A stretch of DNA of 64,000 bases, taken from assembly GCA_022821275.1 (NCBI GenBank), contig JAJEDY010000080.1, positions 60,481 to 124,480 of the forward strand, written 5' to 3'. The notes beneath the pieces are model-generated. The model made no database searches and was not told the DNA's origin. It saw nothing but the letters and a program-made list of their open reading frames with translations. Shown one piece after another: positions 25,231-34,292 of the stretch; within the stretch, counting starts at the first letter, position 1, and each line of letters opens with the position of its first letter. Source of the stretch: Candidatus Latescibacterota bacterium. Its GTDB lineage: Bacteria > Latescibacterota > UBA2968. Position numbers and translations under genes: made by a program.

Positions 25231-26692
25231 TTTTGCCTCTCACCGCCCGCCATCTCGCGGTGCCATATTCTCGCTGATTCAACGGCCCGGGTGCCGACTG
25301 TCCCGAACTGCCCATTTCAACCTCGCCGCGTATTTCACCACCCGACACTGTGCCCACAAACCGATAAGATAGATGGGTACCCTCAAACCGATGCTGGCTC
25401 GTAAATGCGATATCATCTCCATTCACCGAGCCTTCCAACGAATTTTTTAGCCAGCGCGTCTGGTGAGTACCTGTTAAAACGCCGGCAATTTGCTCGATAT
25501 CCACGCGATGACGCGCTGTTTTTCTCACCAGCGCGATTTCAATTTCCCAGGTACCCGATATATCAACGGGTTCTCGCGCCTTTTCTTTTGAGGGCAAAGG
25601 CGCGTGGGATAATGCGTCGCGAATATGACTGCCAACAATATCTGCTTCCCCAGGTTGTAGCGAAAACGGCAAAATAAAGATAGACGTATCCGTTGCCCCC
25701 CGATCATCCAGCATAATGCGCGGATCACCGCATAAAAGTTGTTCGCGCAATTCAAGACCGGTCAGGCCAATGCGATTCCCATTCCAACGGATTTCCAATC
25801 TGGGAACATCTGATTGATTAGATGTGAGAATTTCAGCTTCTACACCCGATATATGCATCACATGCCGCACAATCGTCTCGAGATCGGCAATCCAGCCCTC
25901 GTATTCCCGCTCGGGGTCGCGTTCCGCCAGCAGATATTCTACAGCCGCCAAAATGCCCATAACCTCCTCTTTGCCAATCTTCATCGCACGTCCAAGCGTG
26001 TGATGTGGTGCTGCGTGTACCCAGGCGGCCTCGACGAGATCGCGATCGCCTAATAACAATCCCGTAGGCTGAGGTCCGCGCAGGTATTTGCCCCCGCTAT
26101 AAGCGACCAAATTTGCCCCGCGACTGGTATATGGTTCAGGAGATTGGAGATGCTCCGACGCAGCATCGACCAATATGGGAACCCCTCTCGGACGCGCCAT
26201 ATCAACAATCGCTTCAAGCGCCATATCCGCCTCCCAGGTCCCCAACAGGGCAACCATAGCCACCTGTTCTCGATCGAGCACCGCATCCATTTCCCTGAGA
26301 TTATCCACCTCCACGACTGTCACGCCCACCGTACGAATGGCGTGATCATAGGTAAATCGGCTTTCTCTGGGCATGACGACCTCGCATTTCATCCCACTCG
26401 TATCGGGCAACCGAAACATCAACTCGGGATCGCCACCTGTCACACAGGCTGCTGTTGCGTGACACAGGCATGCTGCTGCGCCAGAGGCAACCATTCCCCA
26501 TTCTGCTCCCGTGAGCATGGCCAAACGCTTACCCGCCCCTGCCATGAGCTCATCCATATTGACAAAAAAGCGCGAAGCATCCATCATCGCTTCGCGGACT
26601 TGCGGCAACATCAGCGTCCCCCCGTGAATCGTTCGCGTACCACAGCAATTGATAAATGAACGCACGCCAATCAGTGAATAGGGATCATGCAT
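25217..26692 (-). CDS. SelA-like PLP-dependent enzyme (fold type I) with a C-terminal beta domain
   Basis: From ATG 26692 (GAGGAG upstream; longer in-frame starts rejected) the 491-residue protein begins with a SelA-like N-terminus (VRSFINCCGTRTIHGGTLM). It has a glycine/alanine cofactor loop (MVASGAAACLCHATAA) and the PLP-lysine motif YSGGKYLRGPQPTG. Such proteins are usually misannotated as selenocysteine synthases; no selenocysteine machinery is seen here. The last ~110 residues (DISGTWEIEIALVR... EVEMG) form an added beta-rich module. Possible roles are amino acid or amino-sugar lyase/racemase chemistry, unproven. Confidence 0.8.
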   Translation of the reverse strand: MHDPYSLIGVRSFINCCGTRTIHGGTLMLPQVREAMMDASRFFVNMDELMAGAGKRLAMLTGAEWGMVASGAAACLCHATAACVTGGDPELMFRLPDTSGMKCEVVMPRESRFTYDHAIRTVGVTVVEVDNLREMDAVLDREQVAMVALLGTWEADMALEAIVDMARPRGVPILVDAASEHLQSPEPYTSRGANLVAYSGGKYLRGPQPTGLLLGDRDLVEAAWVHAAPHHTLGRAMKIGKEEVMGILAAVEYLLAERDPEREYEGWIADLETIVRHVMHISGVEAEILTSNQSDVPRLEIRWNGNRIGLTGLELREQLLCGDPRIMLDDRGATDTSIFILPFSLQPGEADIVGSHIRDALSHAPLPSKEKAREPVDISGTWEIEIALVRKTARHRVDIEQIAGVLTGTHQTRWLKNSLEGSVNGDDIAFTSQHRFEGTHLSYRFVGTVSGGEIRGEVEMGSSGQSAPGPLNQREYGTARWRAVRGKSNHR

Positions 26693-26778
26693 CGTCAATC
26701 TCCTCGCGCTTACCTTATGACTTCCAAATTGCATCAACTGGAAAGTCATGATAAATTGTGACAGAAAATTTGTCCATA

Positions 26779-26852
26779 TCTGACGGGCAGGCACAAGGCA
26801 CTGCTCCTACATTCATTTCATCTGTGTACATCTGCGTACATCTGCGGATTGA
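26779..26852. repeat. Composite dispersed repeat (GACGGGCAGGCACAAGG ... CCTACATT ... ATCTGCGG)
   Basis: The gap between the SelA-like and cupin genes carries GACGGGCAGGCACAAGG, then CTCCTACATT, then three ATCTGTG/ATCTGCG units. The reverse complement of the same order occurs at 34024-34110, so this is one composite element present twice in opposite orientation. Confidence 0.7.
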
Positions 26853-26879
26853 TTTTTTTCACACCATCAGGAGGCAAAT

Positions 26880-27611
26880 ATGGCATTCATCAAAAACTGG
26901 CGAGACCAACAACCCGAAGTGGCGCACCTGAGTGCGATTCGCTGGCCGGGATTAAGGCAGAGAAATGCGACACCCAAACACGAAGAAGATGACTCACCGC
27001 AGTTACACAACATGCAGGGCATTGTCAAACACGGACTTCAAGGGCGCAAAACCTCCGACCACCACAAACACGCGCAAACCGAACAGGCGTATTATATCAT
27101 CAGCGGCAGCGGCGAAGTCCTCGTTGGAGACGACCGTTTTACCGTGCGCCCCGGCGACGCCGTGTATCTGCCCGCCGATATTTACCATCAGATGTTCAAC
27201 GACATGAATGACGAATGGCTCGAACACCTCGTCCTCAGCAAAAACATCGACACCGAACCCGGAGGTGAATGTGTGATCCGCAACTGGGAAGACGTTTTAC
27301 CCGTAAGCGATGGCGCGGGCGCAATTCGTTGGCATCAGCTCGGCCCTGTCGGCGAAGAAAACACGGGATGCTTAAAATCCATCGCCTTCATCGACCGCGA
27401 AGCCGTACAACCCGGTCAGCAAAGTATTGAACGGTGTTATGACGACATTGAACTCGGATTCTGGATTCTCGAGAACCGGGGTATCCTCGTCACATCCGAC
27501 GGCGAACAGCACATCACAGAAGGCGATGTGGTCCACATACCCTCCGGCACATCCTATCACATAGAAAATCCCCACAGCGAATGGTTTAGCTATATGATCA
27601 TCGCAGGATAA
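26880..27611 (+). CDS. Bicupin protein
   Basis: ATG 26880 follows AGGAGG. The 243 residues hold two cupin barrels. The first has the full metal motif (DHHKHAQTEQAYYIISGSGE, then PGDAVYLPADIYHQ) and so can bind a metal. The second is degenerate (GFWILENRGILVTSDGE, then EGDVVHIPSGTSYHIEN). Sugar isomerase or small-molecule binding would fit. It is a single gene ending at a rho-independent terminator. Confidence 0.85.
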   Translation: MAFIKNWRDQQPEVAHLSAIRWPGLRQRNATPKHEEDDSPQLHNMQGIVKHGLQGRKTSDHHKHAQTEQAYYIISGSGEVLVGDDRFTVRPGDAVYLPADIYHQMFNDMNDEWLEHLVLSKNIDTEPGGECVIRNWEDVLPVSDGAGAIRWHQLGPVGEENTGCLKSIAFIDREAVQPGQQSIERCYDDIELGFWILENRGILVTSDGEQHITEGDVVHIPSGTSYHIENPHSEWFSYMIIAG

Positions 27612-27632
27612 AAAAATGATGCGTATAAAAAA

Positions 27633-27678
27633 AGCCCTATCCGAGATCGTGCAAGCGATTTCAGATGGGGCTTCTTTT
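27633..27678 (+). terminator. Rho-independent terminator after the bicupin gene
   Basis: AGCCCTATC pairs with GATGGGGCT (one G-T pair) around a 22-base loop, followed by TCTTTT. It separates the bicupin gene from the five-gene envelope operon. Confidence 0.75.
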
Positions 27679-27755
27679 AGTTGTCAGAATTAAAATAAAG
27701 CCTTAAATTTTGCAAATCAGTTCTAATTCCGATATACGTGGAGATTCCTTATTAC

Positions 27756-29030
27756 ATGTCCAAATACCGAGAATACAGGGTACAGATTCTAAATTATCCC
27801 ATTCTAAAAAAAAGTCCCATTGCCCAGGTAGCACTCTATCTCGCTACCCTCTTTGTCGGCCTCTATATCTGCACAAAAGCGGCAATCTGGCTCGATGGTG
27901 CTATCACCGGGCTGCAAGGTGGGCAAGTTCTTCAGGGGGGAACTTTTTGGAAAGCACTTACCGTCACATTCCAACAACCCGACAATCCAAAACAAAAAAT
28001 TGCAGTCACGGATATCCGTTTCAAGAATGTAGATCGCTTTTTACCCATCGCCGTGATTATACACACAGAGGGAAGTGACGTAACCTATCACATCGGTACG
28101 CAGCGAGAATGGATCGAAATACCCGACGTGCCCGTCGATAGCCTCGTCATTCGCACGCGCAATGCCAGCCACAGTGCGGTGATCGACGATTTGAGCTTTC
28201 AGTACAACAACCGAACCTATGCAATGGACTTTGACCAGACAGCCGATGGTCCCATTGCGCCCAATACGCAGATGGTCGAACACAAGTTTGAGGACATCCA
28301 AATCGCGTTTGCAGCCGACAATGCCGTACCCACGGTTGTTCGCGGCGGTGATCTGGCCGAATCCATCGGACGCTATATCTCCAACATCAGCGGCCCACTT
28401 TCTACGGTTTTGATCCTGCTCTTGATTGCCCTGCCCTTCTATATGGTTGTGCGCTATGCTCAGGTTTTGTCTCACGACCTGTCACCCGACCGCTTCTTCA
28501 CCAATTCCGACGCACAAATCGTTCAGAAGCAGGGCATTAACCTGCTATGGGGTGGGCAATACAACGCAGATTACGCCCTATCTGAAAACACAGAACTCTA
28601 TGCTATCCTTACATCTGTCGAATCTGAAATCGCATCTGATCAGGCGCGATTGGTCGAGCGATGCACAGACAAAATCTACCTTCTCTTCGATGAAATTGAG
28701 GATCGCCTATCCGAAGGCTTTGGCATGTTGGGCCTTCTATCGCTCTCCATGGGTCTTTTGGGCACCGTGATTGGCATGATAGACGCCTTCAAAATTTTAG
28801 AAGACACCATGAAAGTCGGCGAAGGCCCCGCTCAAACCCAGCTCAAAATGGCACATTATATCAACTTTGCCCTTGTAACCACAGCCATTGGATTTCTCGG
28901 ACGCATTCTATCCATGATCCTCATACGCAAAACCAAAGCGCGCAGTTTGCAACATCGGGCGCGCATGCTCAGCCTGATTCAGTATTTTTATCAGATAGAT
29001 ACAGGTCAGAGGGAAGGCATAGGAGATTGA
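27756..29030 (+). CDS. TolQ/MotA/ExbB-like proton-channel protein with a large extracytoplasmic domain
   Basis: ATG 27756 (GGAG upstream) is preferred over GTG 27738. The 424-residue protein has a first TM at about 20-45 and an ~170-residue extracytoplasmic region of beta character. A second TM follows (GPLSTVLILLLIALPFYMVV), then a cytoplasmic loop, then two TM helices (LLSLSMGLLGTVIGMIDAF; YINFALVTTAIGFLGRILSMIL). The last two match the MotA/TolQ/ExbB signature, including the Thr-rich/Gly-rich channel helices. The insert between TM1 and TM2 is unusual for TolQ/ExbB. It is the first gene of five tightly linked genes and would form a proton-driven motor with the next one. Confidence 0.8.
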   Translation: MSKYREYRVQILNYPILKKSPIAQVALYLATLFVGLYICTKAAIWLDGAITGLQGGQVLQGGTFWKALTVTFQQPDNPKQKIAVTDIRFKNVDRFLPIAVIIHTEGSDVTYHIGTQREWIEIPDVPVDSLVIRTRNASHSAVIDDLSFQYNNRTYAMDFDQTADGPIAPNTQMVEHKFEDIQIAFAADNAVPTVVRGGDLAESIGRYISNISGPLSTVLILLLIALPFYMVVRYAQVLSHDLSPDRFFTNSDAQIVQKQGINLLWGGQYNADYALSENTELYAILTSVESEIASDQARLVERCTDKIYLLFDEIEDRLSEGFGMLGLLSLSMGLLGTVIGMIDAFKILEDTMKVGEGPAQTQLKMAHYINFALVTTAIGFLGRILSMILIRKTKARSLQHRARMLSLIQYFYQIDTGQREGIGD

Positions 29031-29031
29031 C

Positions 29032-29562
29032 GTGAGACATCGCAACAGACGACCTTTGGCAGCACTATTAGACACGGGCGAAGGGTTTATTGATGTCTTG
29101 TTTTTGCTGCTTACATTTTTTATTATTCAAAATGTGTGGCAAACCCATCTCGCCAATTTACACAACCGCTTTGTTCACGCACAAAAACTCAATTTTATCA
29201 AAGCACCCGATGAGAAAGGTTCTGCCCCCCACCCTACAGATGAACGTTTTTTACAGATCATCATCGGGAAATCCTATGTGCAATTTGACAAAGGCGGCGT
29301 TGCCACCGAAGAACACATGGTCTTTCAAGACGGCGCAGATAACGACCAGATCGGCATTGAACGCGCTGTATTTTTGTCTGTAAAAAAAGCTTTACTCGCA
29401 CTACAGACGCAACATGGATTTGCGCCCAAAGACATTTTGGTGCGCCTCTATTTTGAACGCGATGCAACCGTGACTTATACCGTTGGTGTGTACGACGCCC
29501 TCAACAACAGTGGATTTAAGACTGTGCAATGGGGGCTTGAAAGTCAAAAAAGGAAATTGTAA
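29032..29562 (+). CDS. ExbD/TolR-like motor subunit
   Basis: GTG 29032 lies one base after the preceding stop. The 176-residue protein has a short basic N-terminus and one TM carrying FIDVLFLLLTFFI. D21 is at the position of the proton-carrying Asp of TolR/ExbD. A periplasmic ~130-residue domain follows, with the ExbD-type beta-alpha pattern (ILVRLYFERDATVTYTVGVYDAL). Together with the TolQ/MotA-like protein it should form an ion-driven stator. No tonB or tolA homologue is adjacent in sequence, but the next gene has TonB-like topology. Confidence 0.78.
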   Translation: MRHRNRRPLAALLDTGEGFIDVLFLLLTFFIIQNVWQTHLANLHNRFVHAQKLNFIKAPDEKGSAPHPTDERFLQIIIGKSYVQFDKGGVATEEHMVFQDGADNDQIGIERAVFLSVKKALLALQTQHGFAPKDILVRLYFERDATVTYTVGVYDALNNSGFKTVQWGLESQKRKL

Positions 29563-29570
29563 AATAGAAT

Positions 29571-30938
29571 ATGTCTCCCCCGAAAAAAAACTTGATCCAG
29601 AGCGCTGCTGAAAGCCTGCGACGGGATCATCCCAAATTCTTTGGCGTGTTATCTGCCATACTGCACGCTCGCAATTTGTCTGAGGCGCGTCGCGCATGTA
29701 ATTCTCCCTCGCCCGAAGACTTTGCAAGTGACTATCACCAGGCCATTGGGCACCTCTTCAAACAATTGCGAGACCTGGGGTATGTCCCCCCATCGGAAAC
29801 CGATAGCTTTGAGGAGGACATAGGGCAGATTGCGCCATTGAGCCATTTCAAATTGCCCTCACGCGAAATCATCAACCGCTTCTACAAAGGCCATATTTTC
29901 CACGAAGCATGTGCACTTGCGGCCAGACAGAATCACCTGGGGCTTTCCAAACTCTGGGCGCATTTCCCCAATCGCCGGTATGAAATAGAAATCGCCATCG
30001 CTCTTGTTCCTGTCCATGCGCTGGCTTCCCAACCGCAGCCCATCCGCTTGTCCTATTCATCACTTCAACGCACCCAACAACGCTTTTTGCCCGCATTGGC
30101 AGGTGCGTTTGCACTGGGTATCGTTTTGCTATTGGCACTCAGTCCTCCTCAAGGGGGACGGGCATTCAAAGCTATTGTCACAAATTTTGAAGAAATGCTC
30201 GTAAGCGCGCAGGGCGTCTTTGACATGAGCAAAAGTACACTCGAGGAAGCCAGCATAACAAAAGCAGAACCCCCGGCGCAGGCAGCCCCAGAGCCTGCGC
30301 CTCGTCCAAAAATTGCGCTGCCGGACAAACCGAAATTGGCACTCGCATCTTTGCCTGATATTCCGCGCCAACTCGACAAGCCGCTCGGCAGATCACTCGG
30401 TGGATTGAAAACACCACCCCGCGTTTTGGCACCTGACCTGGACAGAGGTGCAAACCCCTCGTCGTTTTTTGGTTCTCGACCAGAAGTCCATGTCGCCCGC
30501 GCCACTATGAGTATGCCAGCGCCTGCCCCTACCACGTTGCCATCAACTGGCGCGAGTACGGGCAAAGATCAGCCCGAGCAACAAGCTGAATCCGCTGGCC
30601 TCAAAGGCTATCGACCTGCAGGACGCATTGGTTTTTCCACCTTTCATACATCAGCAGGTCTCTCAGCAGAACTCGTGCGCCTGACCCGCATCCAGCGCGC
30701 ACTTTCTCGACTAAAAACGCCTCAAAATAGAATATATGAAGATGCCCAACTCACATTGGCTCCAGACAAAGCCAGAATACAATTTGCCGATGGCGTTGCA
30801 TTTATCCTCACATTTCGGCTGGGCCAACTCGACGGCATTCAGATTTTTACACGATCGGGCATAGATAAAGCCCTTCACATAGAAACCGAAGCGCGCCGGG
30901 GGATCCTATTTCTCAACCGCGCTCTGAGCAATACGTGA
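29571..30938 (+). CDS. TonB/TolA-like topology protein: cytoplasmic domain, one TM, Pro-rich linker, periplasmic domain
   Basis: The 455-residue protein has a helical cytoplasmic N-terminus (1-170) and one TM (about 171-191, RFLPALAGAFALGIVLLLAL). A Pro/Ala-rich periplasmic linker follows (about 240-340; AEPPAQAAPEPAPRPK). The last ~110 residues form a C-terminal domain (RIYEDAQLTLAPDKARIQF...). This is the arrangement of TonB, TolA and the gliding protein GltG, though no sequence similarity to them is evident. Placed directly after the motor pair, it is the natural candidate to carry force across the periplasm. The N-terminal domain could bind a cytoplasmic partner. Confidence 0.6.
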   Translation: MSPPKKNLIQSAAESLRRDHPKFFGVLSAILHARNLSEARRACNSPSPEDFASDYHQAIGHLFKQLRDLGYVPPSETDSFEEDIGQIAPLSHFKLPSREIINRFYKGHIFHEACALAARQNHLGLSKLWAHFPNRRYEIEIAIALVPVHALASQPQPIRLSYSSLQRTQQRFLPALAGAFALGIVLLLALSPPQGGRAFKAIVTNFEEMLVSAQGVFDMSKSTLEEASITKAEPPAQAAPEPAPRPKIALPDKPKLALASLPDIPRQLDKPLGRSLGGLKTPPRVLAPDLDRGANPSSFFGSRPEVHVARATMSMPAPAPTTLPSTGASTGKDQPEQQAESAGLKGYRPAGRIGFSTFHTSAGLSAELVRLTRIQRALSRLKTPQNRIYEDAQLTLAPDKARIQFADGVAFILTFRLGQLDGIQIFTRSGIDKALHIETEARRGILFLNRALSNT

Positions 30939-30946
30939 GATCACTT

Positions 30947-32323
30947 ATGAAAAAAATATCCTTTATCCTCGCTTTTTTGATTTTACCAACCCTTTCCTTT
31001 GCACAGGGAAAGGATGACGACCTCGCCTATCAATCTTTTGAGCAGGGCCGCAGCGCTTACACGCTTGGACGATATCTCGAAGCCGTCGCACATTTCGAGC
31101 GTGCGTGCGACCATGCCCTCATATTTACCAGTGCCTATTATATCTGGTTAGGTACAGCATGCGAGCGTGCCTATGACACAGTCCAGGAGGTGCCCGACCG
31201 ATTGGACCTGCTCAGAAAAGGTGCCAATGCCTACCGCAAGGCGCTCGACCGTGAGCAAGACCCCGATATTCGCTACGAATTGGGACGGCTCACCGTCAAA
31301 TACGCGATGGCGCGTGCCAACTTTGTGCTCGAACGCGAAAACAACCGCCAACCCCTGCCGCTGGATTTGCCCCCGCCAGTATTGCGAGACAGCACCTGGA
31401 TACCCACGCGCTTTCAACCCGCAACGATTGACTCCCTGCACCGGATATGGCATCTCGCAGGGGGTGGTCTGCGAGACATTTGGATGGCGATTCTTGGCAG
31501 AACGCAAAAGGAAATTGTCTATGCCGCGCCGCAACGCAGCAGCTTGAGCGATACCCTCCAGGCTTATTTAAGCGTCTATATCGAAAACAGTCTGAACCTG
31601 ATCGAAACCGCAGGGCAGGCGAATTTTGAAGGCATAGAACCCGATTTTTACATCCCAAAAATTGCCGCCGCATCTTCCCGCGGCGTTTTGGGCGACAACC
31701 CCGACTGGTTCAATCAAGTGCTCGCTGCCGCGCGCTTTGACGGCGGCTATAACATGCGCTGTGCCATCTACCGCCTCAAGGGATTGCGCCACAGCAAGGA
31801 AGAAGAAACCAACCGCGCAATCCACGCCATGCAACGCGCTCTGGTCTATGCGAGATCCGATACCTCTCGCGCCGCCCTCTATCTCGACATGGCCTTCACC
31901 GCGTACCGGGATGACTTGTCCAGGGCCGTTGAATATGCCAAATACGCATACGCGCACAACCAATACGAACCGAGAGTGTGTGATACCTATGGCGGGCTTT
32001 CGCTCAGTTTGGCGAGCGTAAAACTCAAAGAAGGCGCGTACCGAGAGGCGATCTCAACCATTTATCCAGTAACCTCCTTTGGCTGGCAAGACCGCGGCGA
32101 AGCCCTGATCACCCTGGCGATTGCCTATTTCAACTCCGACCTGCAAAATGTGGGTGCAAAAGCATACCAGGCCGCGGAAATGGCCTATCGCATCGCGCCG
32201 GAACGCTACTGGGAAGAATTTCATCGGATTGCCAAAAGTCAGGGCAACTATGTGCAAGCGCGTCAACTCGAAGAAAAGCACAGCAGCGCGCTACTCAGCA
32301 AAAAACAGGATACCTCCCCATGA
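30947..32323 (+). CDS. Secreted TPR-like repeat protein
   Basis: ATG 30947 is chosen because it begins a clear signal peptide (KKISFILAFLILPTLSFAQ). An in-frame GTG at 30935 overlapping the preceding stop is possible. The mature part is helical, with TPR-like units (SFEQGRSAYTLGRYLEAVAHF, AFTAYRDDLSRAVEYAKYAY, AKAYQAAEMAYRI). A periplasmic or outer-membrane-attached scaffold is likely. Its stop overlaps the next start (ATGA), so the two are translationally coupled. Confidence 0.7.
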   Translation: MKKISFILAFLILPTLSFAQGKDDDLAYQSFEQGRSAYTLGRYLEAVAHFERACDHALIFTSAYYIWLGTACERAYDTVQEVPDRLDLLRKGANAYRKALDREQDPDIRYELGRLTVKYAMARANFVLERENNRQPLPLDLPPPVLRDSTWIPTRFQPATIDSLHRIWHLAGGGLRDIWMAILGRTQKEIVYAAPQRSSLSDTLQAYLSVYIENSLNLIETAGQANFEGIEPDFYIPKIAAASSRGVLGDNPDWFNQVLAAARFDGGYNMRCAIYRLKGLRHSKEEETNRAIHAMQRALVYARSDTSRAALYLDMAFTAYRDDLSRAVEYAKYAYAHNQYEPRVCDTYGGLSLSLASVKLKEGAYREAISTIYPVTSFGWQDRGEALITLAIAYFNSDLQNVGAKAYQAAEMAYRIAPERYWEEFHRIAKSQGNYVQARQLEEKHSSALLSKKQDTSP

Positions 32324-34020
32324 ACACACTGCGATTCATTTTATTTTGCATCCTGCTGACCACACCGCTCCATATCCAGGCTCAAGAAACAGAGCCTGTG
32401 CCGAGGACGCTTCTCAAGACAAAAATTCACATCCGCTCAGAACCCACAGGTGCCCAGGTCTTCATCAATGGACAGGAAGCGGGTCATACGCCATTTGCCA
32501 CAGAAAAGTTACTGGACATTGGCGATAAAATTCAAGCGTATGCACACGGCTACCAGCCCTACACGCGCACATTTACGACAACCGTTTTGGCAGATACGGT
32601 GCATATTGCGCTCATACGCCAGAAAGCACATCTGGAGATTCGATCAGATCAACTCGCGGCCTTAGGTGCAGAAATCCACCTTCGATTTGCAGATCAAGAC
32701 ACGACCATCACCGGGTTTATCAACATCGGACGCGGCAATGTGGCATATCAGTCGGACCTCTTTGTGGGCAAATACCATATCGAAATCAGCAAACCCGGCT
32801 TTAACCTCATAGAACAAGAGTTATTCCTGCCACCGCGCGGCAAACTCATGGAAATTAGGCTTACCCGCAATCCGATACCGCTCACGGGATTGTCTATACC
32901 CGGTCTCGTGGATATCGCAGACCAATACCTCGCCGAAAGCGCGCAACTCCTCGCCGCTGCTCTGGCCATTGGCGAAACAGCACCCGAGGTTGAAACCAAT
33001 GCGTCTATCCGCCTCAGCGATCCGCGCTTGACGCCTTTTATCGAAGATCTGAAATACTATAGCCACCAGACGCGCGAATTAGAACGCACGATGCGTCTTA
33101 TGGGAAAAAGCGAACGCAGTCTGCTCCGTGCGCTGTCGCAAATTGACGTGTACCGCGGCATTGTACTCGGCAAATACCGCCGCTTCTCAGAAGCGCACGC
33201 ACTCTTTGAAGAAGCCCGTGAACGTTCTCCCTTTCCCCTCGAACAAGAACCCAATCCCCTGCCAGGGGAAAGCGAGTCCCGTCTGGGCGATCTCACGCGC
33301 TTCGCCAAACAATGGCACACGCGTCTCGGTCGCTTAGATGTCAACGTGAATGCGGCCTATCTCGCCATTCGCAACGTGCATCCCAACACCCTGCGCTTTG
33401 AACAGGTGCGCTTCACGCGAGAAGCACCCGTGCCACCGGCCACATCACCGCACGAACAGGCCATGCACGACAGCCTCGTAGCCCTTGCCCAACACGCCCT
33501 GAATGACAACATCGCCAATCGGCAGCAAGAGTTTTCCCTCACCCTACCCAAAGGCCATTACAGGCTCAAGGATACGCAAAATATGGCCATTCCCATTTCA
33601 TTCCGCGTTTCAGATACGCCCGCTTTTCTACCTATCGCACCGCGTGTCAGCCTGTGGTTGCCCACCGCTAAAACCAGGTCGGATACGGTTCTCTTGCAAG
33701 CGGTAATCGGGGACGAACTCGGCCCTATTGTTCAACCCGATCAAGTTACTTTTGGACGCGAATACGCGCTTCTGGTCAAAATGGGCGATTACAAACGCCA
33801 TCGCGAAAATATCATTCTCTATCCCACGGGCAGCATCAAACCCGTCTGGCCCGGGGTCACTGCCATTGCCGCGACTCCTGGTGCAGAATGCATGTATTAC
33901 AAAACAGGAAACCAAAAATTGGAAACATCCATCCTCGGCAACATCCAGGGCAAACGCAGTGGGATTCTCAAATATCTGCTCATTCCCATCGTAGGGATAG
34001 GTGTTGCCCTCGCATTGTGA
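32320..34020 (+). CDS. PEGA-domain envelope protein
   Basis: The 566-residue protein has a signal peptide (NTLRFILFCILLTTPLHIQA). A PEGA domain follows (about 35-95: IHIRSEPTGAQVFINGQEAG, TPFATEKLLDIGDKI), then a second beta region of similar type. After a helical segment there is a C-terminal beta-rich part, ending in a hydrophobic helix (YLLIPIVGIGVALAL) that may anchor it. PEGA domains are found in surface-layer-associated and signalling proteins. It is the last gene of the operon and is followed by a repeat and a strong terminator. Confidence 0.72.
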   Translation: MNTLRFILFCILLTTPLHIQAQETEPVPRTLLKTKIHIRSEPTGAQVFINGQEAGHTPFATEKLLDIGDKIQAYAHGYQPYTRTFTTTVLADTVHIALIRQKAHLEIRSDQLAALGAEIHLRFADQDTTITGFINIGRGNVAYQSDLFVGKYHIEISKPGFNLIEQELFLPPRGKLMEIRLTRNPIPLTGLSIPGLVDIADQYLAESAQLLAAALAIGETAPEVETNASIRLSDPRLTPFIEDLKYYSHQTRELERTMRLMGKSERSLLRALSQIDVYRGIVLGKYRRFSEAHALFEEARERSPFPLEQEPNPLPGESESRLGDLTRFAKQWHTRLGRLDVNVNAAYLAIRNVHPNTLRFEQVRFTREAPVPPATSPHEQAMHDSLVALAQHALNDNIANRQQEFSLTLPKGHYRLKDTQNMAIPISFRVSDTPAFLPIAPRVSLWLPTAKTRSDTVLLQAVIGDELGPIVQPDQVTFGREYALLVKMGDYKRHRENIILYPTGSIKPVWPGVTAIAATPGAECMYYKTGNQKLETSILGNIQGKRSGILKYLLIPIVGIGVALAL

Positions 34021-34023
34021 GAA

Positions 34024-34110
34024 GAAGCATCCGCAGATGAACGCAGATAGACGCAGATAATGTAGGGGCCGCACCTTGTGCCTGCCCGTCAGGTGAACAC
34101 AGATAATACC
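34024..34110. repeat. Composite dispersed repeat, inverted copy
   Basis: GCATCCGCAGATGAACGCAG, two more CGCAGATA units, then GTAGGGGCCGCACCTTGTGC, CTGCCCGTC and ACACAGATAA. In reverse complement this is the same ordered set as at 26779-26852. Confidence 0.7.
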
Positions 34111-34128
34111 CTTTTTCAACAAACTGAA

Positions 34129-34160
34129 AGCACCCGAACGAAACCTGGGTGCTTTTTTTA
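34129..34160 (+). terminator. Rho-independent terminator of the five-gene operon
   Basis: AGCACCC pairs perfectly with GGGTGCT around an 11-base loop, followed by seven T. It ends transcription after the PEGA gene. Confidence 0.9.
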
Positions 34161-34190
34161 TTTCAAATATTTATCGCAATCGCCCTTGAT

Positions 34191-34242
34191 TTGCAGATAG
34201 ATTTTGAGTAAAATTATCACATAGTCAAGAGGACTGACCTGT
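34191..34242 (+). repeat. ~52-bp upstream element, copy 1
   Basis: TTGCAGATAGATTTTGAGTAAAATTATCA, then AGTC, GAGG and CTGACCT. The second copy is at 34684-34735 (about 85 percent identical by eye). Each lies upstream of a gene. A TTGCA(G/C) -35-like word lies 17 bp from TTATCA, so a promoter with a conserved flank is possible. The sequence given spans two runs joined for description. Confidence 0.6.
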
Positions 34243-34292
34243 ATCGGTGGTCAAATCAGGGGCATGAAAATAAAAAGGGAAGATGAATCGTC

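Noticed and set aside
25217..26692. True selenocysteine synthase (SelA)
   Set aside because: No selB, selC or selD seen in the window, and such SelA-like proteins with added C-terminal domains are generally other PLP enzymes.
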